From an uncultured Prevotellaceae bacterium (GTDB lineage: Bacteria > Bacteroidota > Bacteroidia > Bacteroidales > Bacteroidaceae), in NCBI GenBank assembly GCA_902786665.1, contig CADADN010000003.1:124001-188000 (forward strand): 64,000 nt of DNA. The letters run 5' to 3'. Under the pieces are notes generated by a model. It saw only the letters and a list, made by a program, of their open reading frames with translations, was not told where the DNA came from and ran no database searches. Of this stretch, positions 27,109 to 35,698 are shown piece after piece. A program made the translations under genes and the position numbers. How positions within the stretch are numbered: the stretch's first letter is position 1; each line of letters begins with the position of its first letter.

Positions 27109-27978
27109 ATGACAAAAAACAAGTTCTTGCAAGGCTTCGGCATCGTTGTCATCATACTGGCGCTAGTCAGGTGTGCCTTTCCGTCCATTGCCGAACAACG
27201 CGGACAGACTGCACGCGTGACGGAAAGCATCGATGACAAGGATAAGGAGGATGGCAAGGTCGGCGATTCGATTAGGAATGACATTGCTGGTGATTCGGTC
27301 AAGACCGATAGCATCGACAAGGAAGAAAACAACGATAAGGCACAGGAAGACAAGCGATTGGCTTTCCTGCCTTTGCCAAGGCTCGACATCGACATCGTGG
27401 AAGGGGGAAATCATCCCATCACGGGGGTGTACAGCTATGCAAAGGCATTTCCTGACTCTAACGACGTGCAGTTGGAAACGGCGAAACGCATGGGGGTGAA
27501 TGTGGTGAACGACAGAAAGGAGGCTGAGGCAAGAAAAGGTGAACTTGTCTATGTGGCCGCCAGCCCTTATTACCAGGTCGACAGACTCAAAAACAGCATA
27601 CCATACCTCGTGCCAAGGGCGTCGGTATTGCTCAACGACATCGGGCGGAATTTCTTCGACAGCCTTTATGTGAAAGGAGTCCCTTTGCACAAGATGGTGG
27701 TTACCAGTGTCTTGAGAAGCCAACAGGACTTGGATAACCTCAGAAAGAAAAACCGTAACGCCTCGGAAAACAGTTGCCACCTGCATGGCACCACTTTCGA
27801 TATTGCATACAACCGATACGTCACCGTTCAGGATCCTGACGGACCTCCACGGAGGGAAGTGGCTAACGACACGCTCAAGTGGGTGCTTAGCGAGGTGCTG
27901 CGCGACTTGAGAATGCAACAGAGATGTTATGTGAAATATGAGGTGAAGCAAGGATGCTTTCACGTCACGGCAAGGTGA
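27109..27978 (+). CDS. DUF5715 family membrane-anchored protein
   Basis: A 289-residue protein with an N-terminal hydrophobic segment (FLQGFGIVVIILALVRCAF) that anchors it, then an acidic/Lys-rich linker of about 60 residues with repeated D-K/S-x units. The C-terminal domain has SVLRSQQDLDNLRKKNRNASENSCHLHGTTFDIAYNR, resembling DUF5715 and, more distantly, the S-x-H-x-x-G-x-A-x-D zinc motif of M15 D-Ala-D-Ala peptidases. A cell-wall peptidase role is possible but unproven. The ATG at 27109 starts right before the hydrophobic helix; an in-frame GTG at 27070 is less likely. It converges on the beta-helix gene with one base between. Confidence 0.78.
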   Translation: MTKNKFLQGFGIVVIILALVRCAFPSIAEQRGQTARVTESIDDKDKEDGKVGDSIRNDIAGDSVKTDSIDKEENNDKAQEDKRLAFLPLPRLDIDIVEGGNHPITGVYSYAKAFPDSNDVQLETAKRMGVNVVNDRKEAEARKGELVYVAASPYYQVDRLKNSIPYLVPRASVLLNDIGRNFFDSLYVKGVPLHKMVVTSVLRSQQDLDNLRKKNRNASENSCHLHGTTFDIAYNRYVTVQDPDGPPRREVANDTLKWVLSEVLRDLRMQQRCYVKYEVKQGCFHVTAR

Positions 27979-27979
27979 G

Positions 27980-29458
27980 TCACATCGAAGGGGAGGAGAC
28001 TATCACTTTCGCGCTGCTGTTGTTGTAGACGGATGGGATGGTGAAGGACACTCCGTCATAGCTGAGGGTGCTTCCGCCTGACACTTTCACTCCAGAGTAT
28101 TTCTTGTATTTGCACGTGGAGGTGGAGACAGGGGTAACTGCCTTGTTGCCTATGCCCATCAGTGTGGCTCCGTTGGTATATACGCTGAAGTCGGTCTTGA
28201 ACGGGTTGCCGCTGTCGCTGGAGGCGCAGGAGAGGATGGTGCCGCCTGAAAGGACGATGTTGCCGTCGCTCTTGATGGCTTGGGGCTTGGTGTCATCGGC
28301 GCCGTAGGTGAACACATTGCCGGTGGTTACCACGGTCAAGTTGCCACCGCTGATGGTAACAGCTCCGGTGGAGTTGATGCCTTTGCCGCCGTCGCCGGTG
28401 CTGGTGAGGCTCATGGTGCCGCCACTCATGGTGAAGGTACCATCGCATTTCGCACCGGCATTGCTGGAGATGTCCGACTCGCTGCTGTCATAGATGGCGC
28501 TACCTGTGGTGGTGGCGGTGACAACGCCTCCGCTCACCAGCATGTCGCTCTCGCATTTCAGCGCTTTCGTCGCATTGCCTGTGGTGGTGACAGTCAGTGT
28601 GCCGCCTTCGATGAAGAGTTTGCCGTTTTCTTCCTTGTCCGTCTTCTTCTTGCCCACGTCGATGCCGTCACCGGTGCAGGTGATGTTCAGAGTGCCGCCT
28701 TGTTGCTTGAAATATTGGTTGATGTGGAAACCATCGCCCACGGCTTGGTTCACAGTGATGGTGCCGAGATTGGGGGTGAGCAGCACGTATTCGTCGCCAC
28801 TGAAACCATGCTTCACGTTGCCGGTGATGCTCAGCATGCCGATGCCACTCCAGGAGGAATGGCCGTCCACATAGAAGGCTGCACTGTGGCCGTCGCTGCC
28901 ATTGTCTGAGACATGGGTCATACCGTCGGAAAGGCTGTTGGTGGTGCCGTCGGCAAGGGTGATGGCTATCATCTTGCCGTTCTGAATGTTGATGGCGGCA
29001 CTATCGGGGTTGGCGAGAGACAAGTTGTTGAGCACCAACTCCATCCCGTAGCTACCTTCCATATAGAAGGAACCGTTGGAGGAGACACCGCTGAGTGTGT
29101 AGGCGACTTGCTGCTCAAGGGTGGGAGCGGCAAAGACTTTCACATGGGCACCTGTGACTTCGGCGGTGACATAGGGGGCGAGGTTGCCGGATATCACTAC
29201 CTTGGCAGAAGAACCGCCATAGGTCACGGCGACGGTGTTGTCGCTCACGTTGCCATCGTCGATGGTGATGTTGGTAAGGTCGCTGAGCATGTAGCTCTTT
29301 CCGTTGATGGTGAGTGTGGTGCCGTCGCTGAACAACATCTCGCCTGCCTGAGAGGCTGGGATGGCATAGGAGACATCACCCTTGTTGACACAGAGCGTTT
29401 GGGAGTTGGCGGCAATGCTCAATAGGAGAGTGGCGCTTAGGATGAATGCTTTTTTCAT
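27980..29458 (-). CDS. Secreted carbohydrate-binding beta-helix protein (Cthe_2159-like)
   Basis: A 492-residue secreted protein: signal peptide (residues 1-19, ending ANSQ), a short DGTTLTINGKSYMLSDLTNITID module, then many right-handed beta-helix turns of about 20-25 residues rich in G-x-L-x-I/V and T/S (for example GGTLNITCTGDGIDVGKK, GGVVTATTTGSAIYDSS, GGTMSLTSTGDGGKG). This matches carbohydrate-binding proteins like Cthe_2159, which bind polygalacturonate. No catalytic residues are evident. Its start overlaps the stop of the preceding gene by 4 bases (ATGA), so the two are translated together. The C-terminus is short and lacks a sorting-domain motif. Confidence 0.85.
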   Translation of the reverse strand: MKKAFILSATLLLSIAANSQTLCVNKGDVSYAIPASQAGEMLFSDGTTLTINGKSYMLSDLTNITIDDGNVSDNTVAVTYGGSSAKVVISGNLAPYVTAEVTGAHVKVFAAPTLEQQVAYTLSGVSSNGSFYMEGSYGMELVLNNLSLANPDSAAINIQNGKMIAITLADGTTNSLSDGMTHVSDNGSDGHSAAFYVDGHSSWSGIGMLSITGNVKHGFSGDEYVLLTPNLGTITVNQAVGDGFHINQYFKQQGGTLNITCTGDGIDVGKKKTDKEENGKLFIEGGTLTVTTTGNATKALKCESDMLVSGGVVTATTTGSAIYDSSESDISSNAGAKCDGTFTMSGGTMSLTSTGDGGKGINSTGAVTISGGNLTVVTTGNVFTYGADDTKPQAIKSDGNIVLSGGTILSCASSDSGNPFKTDFSVYTNGATLMGIGNKAVTPVSTSTCKYKKYSGVKVSGGSTLSYDGVSFTIPSVYNNSSAKVIVSSPSM

Positions 29459-29841
29459 CGGATGGTCGTTTTGTGGGTGTTGCCTTGATGGTCTTTGATG
29501 ATGTATATGCCTTTTGGAAGACTGACGGGTATTTGGCCGTCTGTGTAGGTGTCGACAAGAATGCCTGAGAGGGTATAGACCTTGATGGTTCCACTGGCGG
29601 TACTGGTGGTTGTGGTGATGCCTGACGTCTCGGTGAAGTACATCTTGGCAAGACTGTTGAGCGGAATGGTGGTGCCGTCGCTGGCTACAAGGTTGCCGTC
29701 GGAAAAGGTGAGTGTCAGACCGGTGACGGACAAGCTGACCTTGCTGCCGTCGGTGTTCTCAAATGTGAGGAATTTGTAGTCGGTGGCGCTTGCCGACAAT
29801 AGCAGGCAAGTGAAAACCAATGATAAAAAAGCCCTTTTCAT
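29455..29841 (-). CDS. Small secreted protein with T9SS-type C-terminal sorting domain
   Basis: A 128-residue protein: signal peptide (1-19, ending SASA), then an N-terminal module SDGNLVASDGTTIPLNSLAKMYF very like the module at the start of the beta-helix protein downstream, a Ser/Thr linker, and a C-terminal IKVYTLSGILVDTYTD...LPKGIYIIKDHQG stretch. The last segment matches the type-A sorting signal used by Bacteroidetes type IX secretion. There is no passenger domain. It overlaps the next start (ATGA). Role is unknown; acting together with the beta-helix protein is an inference from the overlap. Confidence 0.78.
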   Translation of the reverse strand: MKRAFLSLVFTCLLLSASATDYKFLTFENTDGSKVSLSVTGLTLTFSDGNLVASDGTTIPLNSLAKMYFTETSGITTTTSTASGTIKVYTLSGILVDTYTDGQIPVSLPKGIYIIKDHQGNTHKTTIR

Positions 29842-29984
29842 TGTTATGTTGTTTGATATGTTTTATGTGGACGATATGTAAAAATGAACCATCTAAATCA
29901 AAATCTTGACAATTGTGGAATCATAAAAACACCTTCAAATGCCCCGAAGACCATAAGATGACATCATTTGGCACGTTCTGCGTG

Positions 29985-29992
29985 CAAAATTA
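29985..29992 (-). promoter_or_regulatory. Possible -7 box for the carbohydrate-binding pair
   Basis: Minus-strand TAATTTTG (plus CAAAATTA) about 144 bases upstream of the ATG at 29841. A -33 box with good spacing is not seen. The rest of 29842-30203 shows no gene. Confidence 0.35.
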
Positions 29993-30203
29993 CAAAAAAA
30001 AGAAGAAAAAGTACTTTTGGCTTGTTTTTTTTACAGTTTTTTATAGACTACTCAAAAGTATGGCATACGGGCGCGGTCTCTTTTTCTTTTTTCATACACA
30101 CCTTGTGCTTGCTCCTACTCGGTTGGTGTCTGTTGTATCACTACCCTCTAATTCTTAACATAAGAAGCAATCTCCCACCAATCTTATTTTTCTTCGTCTT
30201 TTA

Positions 30204-30235
30204 TTTGTATGAAAAGAATAAAAAACTTATCTTTG
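30204..30235 (+). promoter_or_regulatory. Full consensus promoter (TTTG-N20-TATCTTTG)
   Basis: TTTG at 30204-30207, a 20-base spacer and TATCTTTG at 30228-30235: one of the best Bacteroidetes promoter matches in the window. The transcript should begin near 30242, where only a short reading frame (30353-30457) follows before the minus-strand MgtC gene. Confidence 0.75.
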
Positions 30236-30352
30236 TGGGCGTGATAAGCAAAGTCATGGGAGAATGATGTTTACGACTTCAAGGTGAAGGAGCTTGTGAC
30301 TAGCTTTCAATTATAAATTGTTGGAAAAACATTAATCACATCAGCACAATCG

Positions 30353-30457
30353 ATGAGAGAAATCATTTTTATGGCAATCGTCGTTCTCTTTGCGTGGTCG
30401 ATAGCTGTAAGCGGTAGGAAGAAAAAAGAGGGCTTTCAAGCACCGTCAGAGCGCTAG
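30353..30457 (+). CDS. Putative small membrane protein (34 aa)
   Basis: A 34-residue frame: MREIIFMAIVVLFAWSIAVSG followed by a basic/polar tail RKKKEGFQAPSER. One transmembrane helix with positive residues after it is typical of small bacterial membrane proteins. A consensus promoter lies about 118 bases upstream; the intervening 110-base leader could also be an sRNA. No homolog is recalled. It converges toward the MgtC gene. Confidence 0.45.
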   Translation: MREIIFMAIVVLFAWSIAVSGRKKKEGFQAPSER

Positions 30458-30542
30458 ATAATAGAACTGCAACCATGTTATTAATGAAAATTCGTAGATG
30501 AATTCGTGGCAATTATATGTCCATACTTTCCATTTCGTAATC

Positions 30543-31208
30543 TCACTCGATGCTCTCCACGCGCACCCCGTTGAGTTCTTCCATCAGTCCCATCACTCGC
30601 TCTTCATACTTGTCGCGCTTCACGATGACATCCATCTTCACGAGGTATGACAACTTGTCGCCTGTGGAGGTTTCCGACATGTTGTATGTGTCGATGCGCA
30701 TGCCGTTGTTACGAAGGCGTTCCAGCACTTCTGTCACTTCACTCACGCTACGAGAGGAAAAACTGATGTAGATGTTGCGAGTGCCAAAGCGTTGCATCAA
30801 CCAGTTGAGCGCCTCAAGGCACAAGAGCACCATGATGGTGGCGGCTCCTGCCAATACGTAAAGGCCCGCGCCGCAAGTCATGCCGATGGCTGCTGTCACC
30901 CATAGGCCTGCTGCAGTGGTCAAGCCTCGTACCACGTGTTTCTGGAAGATAATGGTGCCTGCACCTATGAAACCGATGCCGCTCACCACCTGGGAGGCGA
31001 TGCGCGACGGGTCGAGACGGATGTTCAAGGGCAACTTCAAAACCTCCTCGAAACCAAATTGTGAGATGATCATGAACAAGCCACTGCCTAATGCCACAAG
31101 GAAATGGGTGCGGAAACCAGCTTCTTTGGCACGATAGCCTCGTTCAAGGCCGATGGCGCCACCAAACATGGCGGCGGCGAACAGGCGAAGGATGAATTCT
31201 GTTGTCAT
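30543..31208 (-). CDS. MgtC/SapB family membrane protein
   Basis: A 221-residue protein with five hydrophobic helices in the N-terminal 140 residues and the family signatures GGAIGLERGYRAKEAGFRTHFLVALGS and GIGFIGAGTIIFQ. The C-terminal 75 residues form a soluble ACT-like domain. MgtC proteins affect Mg2+ or ATP-synthase regulation in other bacteria; local role unknown. It stands apart, with the clpC terminator at its 5' side. Confidence 0.92.
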   Translation of the reverse strand: MTTEFILRLFAAAMFGGAIGLERGYRAKEAGFRTHFLVALGSGLFMIISQFGFEEVLKLPLNIRLDPSRIASQVVSGIGFIGAGTIIFQKHVVRGLTTAAGLWVTAAIGMTCGAGLYVLAGAATIMVLLCLEALNWLMQRFGTRNIYISFSSRSVSEVTEVLERLRNNGMRIDTYNMSETSTGDKLSYLVKMDVIVKRDKYEERVMGLMEELNGVRVESIE

Positions 31209-31221
31209 AGGCGTTGGTTAT

Positions 31222-31259
31222 GAAAAGGCGACAGACCACGCGTGATGGACCTGTCGCCT
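31222..31259 (-). terminator. Terminator of clpC
   Basis: Nine-bp stem AGGCGACAG (31226-31234) with CTGTCGCCT (31251-31259), followed on the minus strand by TTTTC. It sits just after the clpC stop. Confidence 0.75.
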
Positions 31260-31265
31260 ATGGGG

Positions 31266-33797
31266 TTATTCAAATGTTAACGACTCTTGGTCGGGGGATT
31301 TGTCTATCTTGATGGTGTCACCCTGACTGATTTCACCACCCAGGATCTTCTCGCATAAGCCGTCTTCAATGTAATTCTGGATGGCTCGCTTCAAGGGGCG
31401 GGCGCCGAATTGAACATCGTAGCCTTTCGTGGCGACAAACTCCTTGGCGGCATCGCTGAGCTCTATGTGGTAGCCCAATGCTTCCACGCGCTTGAAGAGG
31501 CCCGACAACTCGATGTCGATAATCTTCTTGATGGCGGCCATGTCGAGCTGGTCGAAGGTGATGATCTCGTCAAGACGGTTCAGGAATTCTGGAGCAAACT
31601 GCTTGCTAAGGCTCTTCTGGATGATGGACCGGGCGTGCTCCTTGTCGCTCTCGTTAAGGCTCAAGCCAAGAGTGCCGACGGAGTTGAAACCTACACCACG
31701 GCCAAACTCCTTGAGCTGGCGGGTGCCGGCGTTGGAGGTCATGATAATCACCGTGTTGCGGAAGTCCACCAAACGGCCGTTGCCATCGGTGAGACGGCCT
31801 TCGTCGAGCACTTGTAGGAGAATGTTGAACACGTTGCCATGGGCCTTCTCTATCTCGTCAAGCAGGACGATGGAGTAGGGGTGGCGGCGCACCTTCTCTG
31901 TCAACTGGCCACCCTCCTCGTATCCGACGTATCCCGGAGGGGCACCAACAAGGCGGGAGACATTGAAACTCTCCGTGTATTCGCTCATGTCAATGCGGAT
32001 GAGGTCCTCAGCGCTGCCAAACATCTGCTCTGCCAATTTCTTGGCAAGGTAGGTTTTGCCCACACCTGTGGGACCCAGGAACATGAACACACCGATGGGG
32101 TGATTGGGGTCTTTCAGACCCACACGGTTGCGCTGGATGGCTTTCACCATCTTGTCTATGGCGGCATCCTGGGCTATAACGGCTTTCTTCAATTCAGAAC
32201 CCATGTTGCGGAGGCGAACGCCTTCTGCCTCGGCCATACGCTGAACGGGGACGCCACTCATCATCGAAACGACGTCGGCAACTTCGCTCTCGGTCACCGT
32301 CTCTCGCTGTCCGTCGTCACCGTTGTTCCATTCTTCGTTCATACGCAGCAACTCCTCTTCCAACTGCGTTTGCTGGTCGCGGTAACGGGCGGCAAGTTCA
32401 TAATTCTGGTTGGCAACGGCGTTGCGCTTCTTCACCTTGACCTCTTCTATCTCCTTTTCCTTCAAGGCGATGCCGGGAGGTATCTGGGCGTGCTGCAGAT
32501 GAACACGAGCTCCCACTTCGTCCATGGCATCTATGGCCTTGTCGGGGAATGAACGGTCGGTGATGTATCGCTCGGTAAGACGCACACAACAGGAGAGGGC
32601 ATCCTCCGTGTAGTTCACATGGTGGTGCTGCTCGTAACGGTCGCGGATGTTCTGAAGAATCTGCAATGTCTCCTCGCTCGTCGTTGGCTCAACCATCACT
32701 TTCTGGAAACGGCGCTCCAAGGCTCCGTCTTTCTCGATACTGTTACGGTATTCATCCAACGTGGTGGCGCCGATGCACTGGATGGTGCCTCTGGCTAATG
32801 CCGGCTTGAGGATGTTGGCCGCGTCCATAGAACCTGGGGTCGAACCTGCTCCGATGATGGTGTGAACCTCGTCGATGAAGACGATGATGTCGGGGCTTTG
32901 TTCCAATTCCTTGATAAGGGCCTTGATGCGTTCCTCGAATTGTCCGCGGTATTTTGTCCCTGCCACAACGGAGGTGAGGTCGAGGCTCACAAGGCGTTTG
33001 TTGAACAGTATGGGTGAGGTGCGATGCTTCACAATCATCTGGGCCAAACCTTCTACGATGGCACTCTTGCCCACACCGGGTTCACCTATCAGGATGGGGT
33101 TGTTCTTCTTGCGACGGCAGAGGATTTCCATAACCCTTTGCATCTCTTTCTCACGACCCACTACAGGGTCGAGCTTGCTCTCGGAAGCGGCTTGCGTCAA
33201 ATCCACGGAAAAATTGTCGAGGACGGGCGTCGAACCGGCTGGCTTGCGCGTCTGGGTGGTTGTTCCTTGACGCTGACTGTCGGATGAGTTGCCCATGTCC
33301 ATGGCCTCGTCGTCTTCTTCCATGTCGTCAGGAAGGTCGATGCCGTCTATCGAACGACCGGCCTTCTGCTGGAAATATTTCAATGTTTCCTCGTAGTCCA
33401 TATTGTTCTCTTCCAATACCATCTTGGCCCCATTGTTCGACTTGTCGTGAAGGATGGCAAGCAGAAGATGCTGCACATCAACAGTTTCCGTGCGTTGCAA
33501 ACGTGCTTCAAGCACTGCCAATTTCAAGATGTTGCTCGCTTGGTCGTCAAGGAGCAGTTCACGAGGATTGACAATGGCGGAACGGCTGCTTTTCCTGACA
33601 CGGGTCTCCAAAGCGTCTTTCAACGTGGAGGCACTGATGGAAAAACGTTCCAACAAACGGGTGACGTCGCTCAGACGACCCCTGAGGATTCCCATCAGCA
33701 AATGTTCGGGACTTACACAATCACTGGCAAGACGGGTAGCTTCCTCACGGCTATAGGAGAGTATCTCGGATACTCGTGGTGAAAACTGGCTTGTCAT
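31266..33797 (-). CDS. clpC: ClpC-type AAA+ unfoldase
   Basis: An 843-residue class-I Clp ATPase. Two N-terminal Clp_N repeats (residues 1-145), first AAA+ with GEPGVGKSAIVEG and IVFIDEVHT, a short middle domain with a UVR-like KEKEIEEVKVKKRNAVANQ...ELAARYRDQQ segment, and second AAA+ with GPTGVGKTYLAKK. The short middle domain separates it from ClpB. It should feed proteins into ClpP; a ClpP-docking loop (L/I-G-F/L) was not checked. It is apparently monocistronic, with a terminator after it. Confidence 0.92.
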   Translation of the reverse strand: MTSQFSPRVSEILSYSREEATRLASDCVSPEHLLMGILRGRLSDVTRLLERFSISASTLKDALETRVRKSSRSAIVNPRELLLDDQASNILKLAVLEARLQRTETVDVQHLLLAILHDKSNNGAKMVLEENNMDYEETLKYFQQKAGRSIDGIDLPDDMEEDDEAMDMGNSSDSQRQGTTTQTRKPAGSTPVLDNFSVDLTQAASESKLDPVVGREKEMQRVMEILCRRKKNNPILIGEPGVGKSAIVEGLAQMIVKHRTSPILFNKRLVSLDLTSVVAGTKYRGQFEERIKALIKELEQSPDIIVFIDEVHTIIGAGSTPGSMDAANILKPALARGTIQCIGATTLDEYRNSIEKDGALERRFQKVMVEPTTSEETLQILQNIRDRYEQHHHVNYTEDALSCCVRLTERYITDRSFPDKAIDAMDEVGARVHLQHAQIPPGIALKEKEIEEVKVKKRNAVANQNYELAARYRDQQTQLEEELLRMNEEWNNGDDGQRETVTESEVADVVSMMSGVPVQRMAEAEGVRLRNMGSELKKAVIAQDAAIDKMVKAIQRNRVGLKDPNHPIGVFMFLGPTGVGKTYLAKKLAEQMFGSAEDLIRIDMSEYTESFNVSRLVGAPPGYVGYEEGGQLTEKVRRHPYSIVLLDEIEKAHGNVFNILLQVLDEGRLTDGNGRLVDFRNTVIIMTSNAGTRQLKEFGRGVGFNSVGTLGLSLNESDKEHARSIIQKSLSKQFAPEFLNRLDEIITFDQLDMAAIKKIIDIELSGLFKRVEALGYHIELSDAAKEFVATKGYDVQFGARPLKRAIQNYIEDGLCEKILGGEISQGDTIKIDKSPDQESLTFE

Positions 33798-33861
33798 TTT
33801 CTTATACCTTTCTTCTTAATCAATTACAACCTCTAACTATCAAACACCGTGCCAAAATTGT

Positions 33862-34362
33862 TCAGCCAATGAATATTTTTTGATATTCTTCTTCGAAATT
33901 CGGGGTGAAAAAGTCCTGGCCCATCAAACCCTTGATCTCTTCACGAGTGAAAAAACGACCGCCAGACAACTCGTCTGGGTTGGGGTGAATCTCACCATCG
34001 TATACCGTGGTGAAGACGTATACCAACTCGCGTTCACGTTTGCCATCAAAGATATAACGTGACAAAAAACGAGGCTCAAAGTCGGTGACACCCAGCTCTT
34101 CGCGCACCTCGCGAACCAATGCTTCCTCCACGCTTTCACCATAGTCTATGTGGCCGCCGGTGGCTGTGTCCCACTTGCCTGGCTGGATATCCTTCCAATC
34201 GGGACGCTTCTGAAGATATAACTCTCCTTTATTATTAAAAAGGTGGAGATGAACCACGGGGTGAAGCACTTTCGTGCCATCATGGGCTTCGCTTCTCAGA
34301 ATGCTGCCAAGCACGCGGCCTTCTTCGTCTACCTTGGGGAATCGTTCTTGTTGATTGTCCAT
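33862..34362 (-). CDS. NUDIX hydrolase
   Basis: A 166-residue NUDIX protein. The box GX5EX7REUXEEXG is seen at residues 70-91 (GHIDYGESVEEALVREVREELG). The N-terminal LHPVVHLHLFNNKGELYLQKR resembles isopentenyl-diphosphate isomerase-like and YfcD-type members. Substrate unknown. It lies 31 bases downstream of the ispE start-side region in the same orientation (ispE upstream), so an isoprenoid link is possible but unproven. Confidence 0.93.
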   Translation of the reverse strand: MDNQQERFPKVDEEGRVLGSILRSEAHDGTKVLHPVVHLHLFNNKGELYLQKRPDWKDIQPGKWDTATGGHIDYGESVEEALVREVREELGVTDFEPRFLSRYIFDGKRERELVYVFTTVYDGEIHPNPDELSGGRFFTREEIKGLMGQDFFTPNFEEEYQKIFIG

Positions 34363-34393
34363 ATTCTTATCGGAGGAATTAGGGTGGGCTTGC

Positions 34394-35236
34394 TTATTTC
34401 AGTTTCAATACTTCTGTGAAGCAGTTGGGGAAATGCTGGTCGATGGGGAAGGGGTTCTCCTTGAAGATGCCGAACACGCAACTGCCACTGCCGCTCATTT
34501 GGGAATAGACGGCTCCAAGGTCGTAGAACTTCTCCTTCAACGCACCAATGGAAGGATGGAGGGAGAAGATGGACTGCTCGAAGTCGTTGGTCAATTCATA
34601 GCGCCATGTCTCAATGGGTTGCCTGACGATGTCACGGCAGCATTTCAAAGGCTGGCGAGGCGTGATCTTGGAAAAGGCGTCACGAGTGGATACGGCGATG
34701 GAAGGCTTGGCTAGGGCAAGGTAGTATCCTTCAAGGTTGCCGTATTCATCGTCGGCGGGCTCGAGGATTTCTCCAATTCCTTGAGCGTAGGCTGTCTCGG
34801 AGGTGATGAAGAAGGCACAGTCGGCACCAAGGCGGACGGCATAACGTTCCATCTCGGATATGCCCATGTTGAGATGGAACTCCTCATCGAGAAGTCTGAT
34901 CATATGGGCTGCGTCGCTAGAACCACCACCAAGACCGGCCTGGGAGGGGATGCGCTTGTAGAGATGGGCGTGGACGCGCGGGAGACGGAAGTCTTTAGCT
35001 ATCAAGTTGTATGCCTTCACAACAAGGTTGCTGTCATCATCCCCTTCGATGTCCATGCCGGTGACTTTTATGTCGCATGGCTTGTCGCTGGGGAAGTCAT
35101 GGTCCATCTTGTGCACGCTGAGAACGTCGCACAAGGGGATGGGATAGAACACCGTTTCAAGATTGTGGTAACCATCTGAGCGACGGGACACGATGTTCAA
35201 GCCTAAGTTGATCTTTGCACAAGGGAAAATGGTCAT
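34394..35236 (-). CDS. ispE: 4-diphosphocytidyl-2-C-methyl-D-erythritol kinase
   Basis: A 280-residue GHMP kinase: ATP loop GLGGGSSDAAHMIRLLD, N-terminal CAKINLGLNIVSRRSDGYHNLETVFYP. It phosphorylates CDP-ME in the non-mevalonate isoprenoid pathway. The ATG at 35236 (MTIFPCAKINLG) is preferred to the ATG at 35251: with a promoter just upstream giving a start near 35257, the 35251 start would leave almost no leader. Confidence 0.95.
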   Translation of the reverse strand: MTIFPCAKINLGLNIVSRRSDGYHNLETVFYPIPLCDVLSVHKMDHDFPSDKPCDIKVTGMDIEGDDDSNLVVKAYNLIAKDFRLPRVHAHLYKRIPSQAGLGGGSSDAAHMIRLLDEEFHLNMGISEMERYAVRLGADCAFFITSETAYAQGIGEILEPADDEYGNLEGYYLALAKPSIAVSTRDAFSKITPRQPLKCCRDIVRQPIETWRYELTNDFEQSIFSLHPSIGALKEKFYDLGAVYSQMSGSGSCVFGIFKENPFPIDQHFPNCFTEVLKLK

Positions 35237-35263
35237 AGTGGATGATTGCATTGGTTCATGTTA

Positions 35264-35295
35264 CAAAAGTAGCACCTTTTTTCCATTCAACCAAA
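35264..35295 (-). promoter_or_regulatory. Promoter of ispE
   Basis: On the minus strand: TTTG (plus 35292-35295), 20 bases, TACTTTTG (plus 35264-35271), an exact match to TTTG-N19-21-TAnnTTTG. The rest of the 35296-35591 gap shows no convincing gene. Confidence 0.75.
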
Positions 35296-35591
35296 TTTTG
35301 AGGGATGGAATAATAGGCCTTGGAGGATTATCAAGGGGATGGTGGCTTCCTGGGGATGGCAAGAATCCCGATATTTTTTCGTTCAATGTCTCTGCTTTCA
35401 TCTTCTAACGTGGATGGTTGGGATATGCATGGTGGGTATGTTGTTATGCTCAATGTTGATATGACGCCTTGGTCGTTTGCTTTTATATATTGGTCTGGCC
35501 ATGCATTTCTATCATCTTTCATCTGTTTCCATCTCTCAGGCACGGATACAATGTAAAATATTCTAAATTTATATCCTTATTAACCTCATCT

Positions 35592-35623
35592 TTTGCATAT
35601 TTCAAAAAAAAATGCCACCTTTG
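35592..35623 (+). promoter_or_regulatory. Promoter of the outer-membrane/LptC operon
   Basis: TTTG at 35592-35595, 20 bases, CACCTTTG at 35616-35623 (one mismatch at the first base of TAnnTTTG). It lies about 76 bases before the ATG at 35699. Confidence 0.6.
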
Positions 35624-35698
35624 CAGAAATTTTCATAGCTGTCGGGTAGCCGCAATGATTGGATGTGGAGGAAGACAGCTAAAAAGTCTCTATCAGAA

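Noticed and set aside
35237..35698. Replication origin at the point where gene directions diverge
   Set aside because: Genes diverge here and codon use changes, but there is no dnaA, no DnaA-box cluster, and left-hand minus-strand genes do not share the bias expected for a leading strand.
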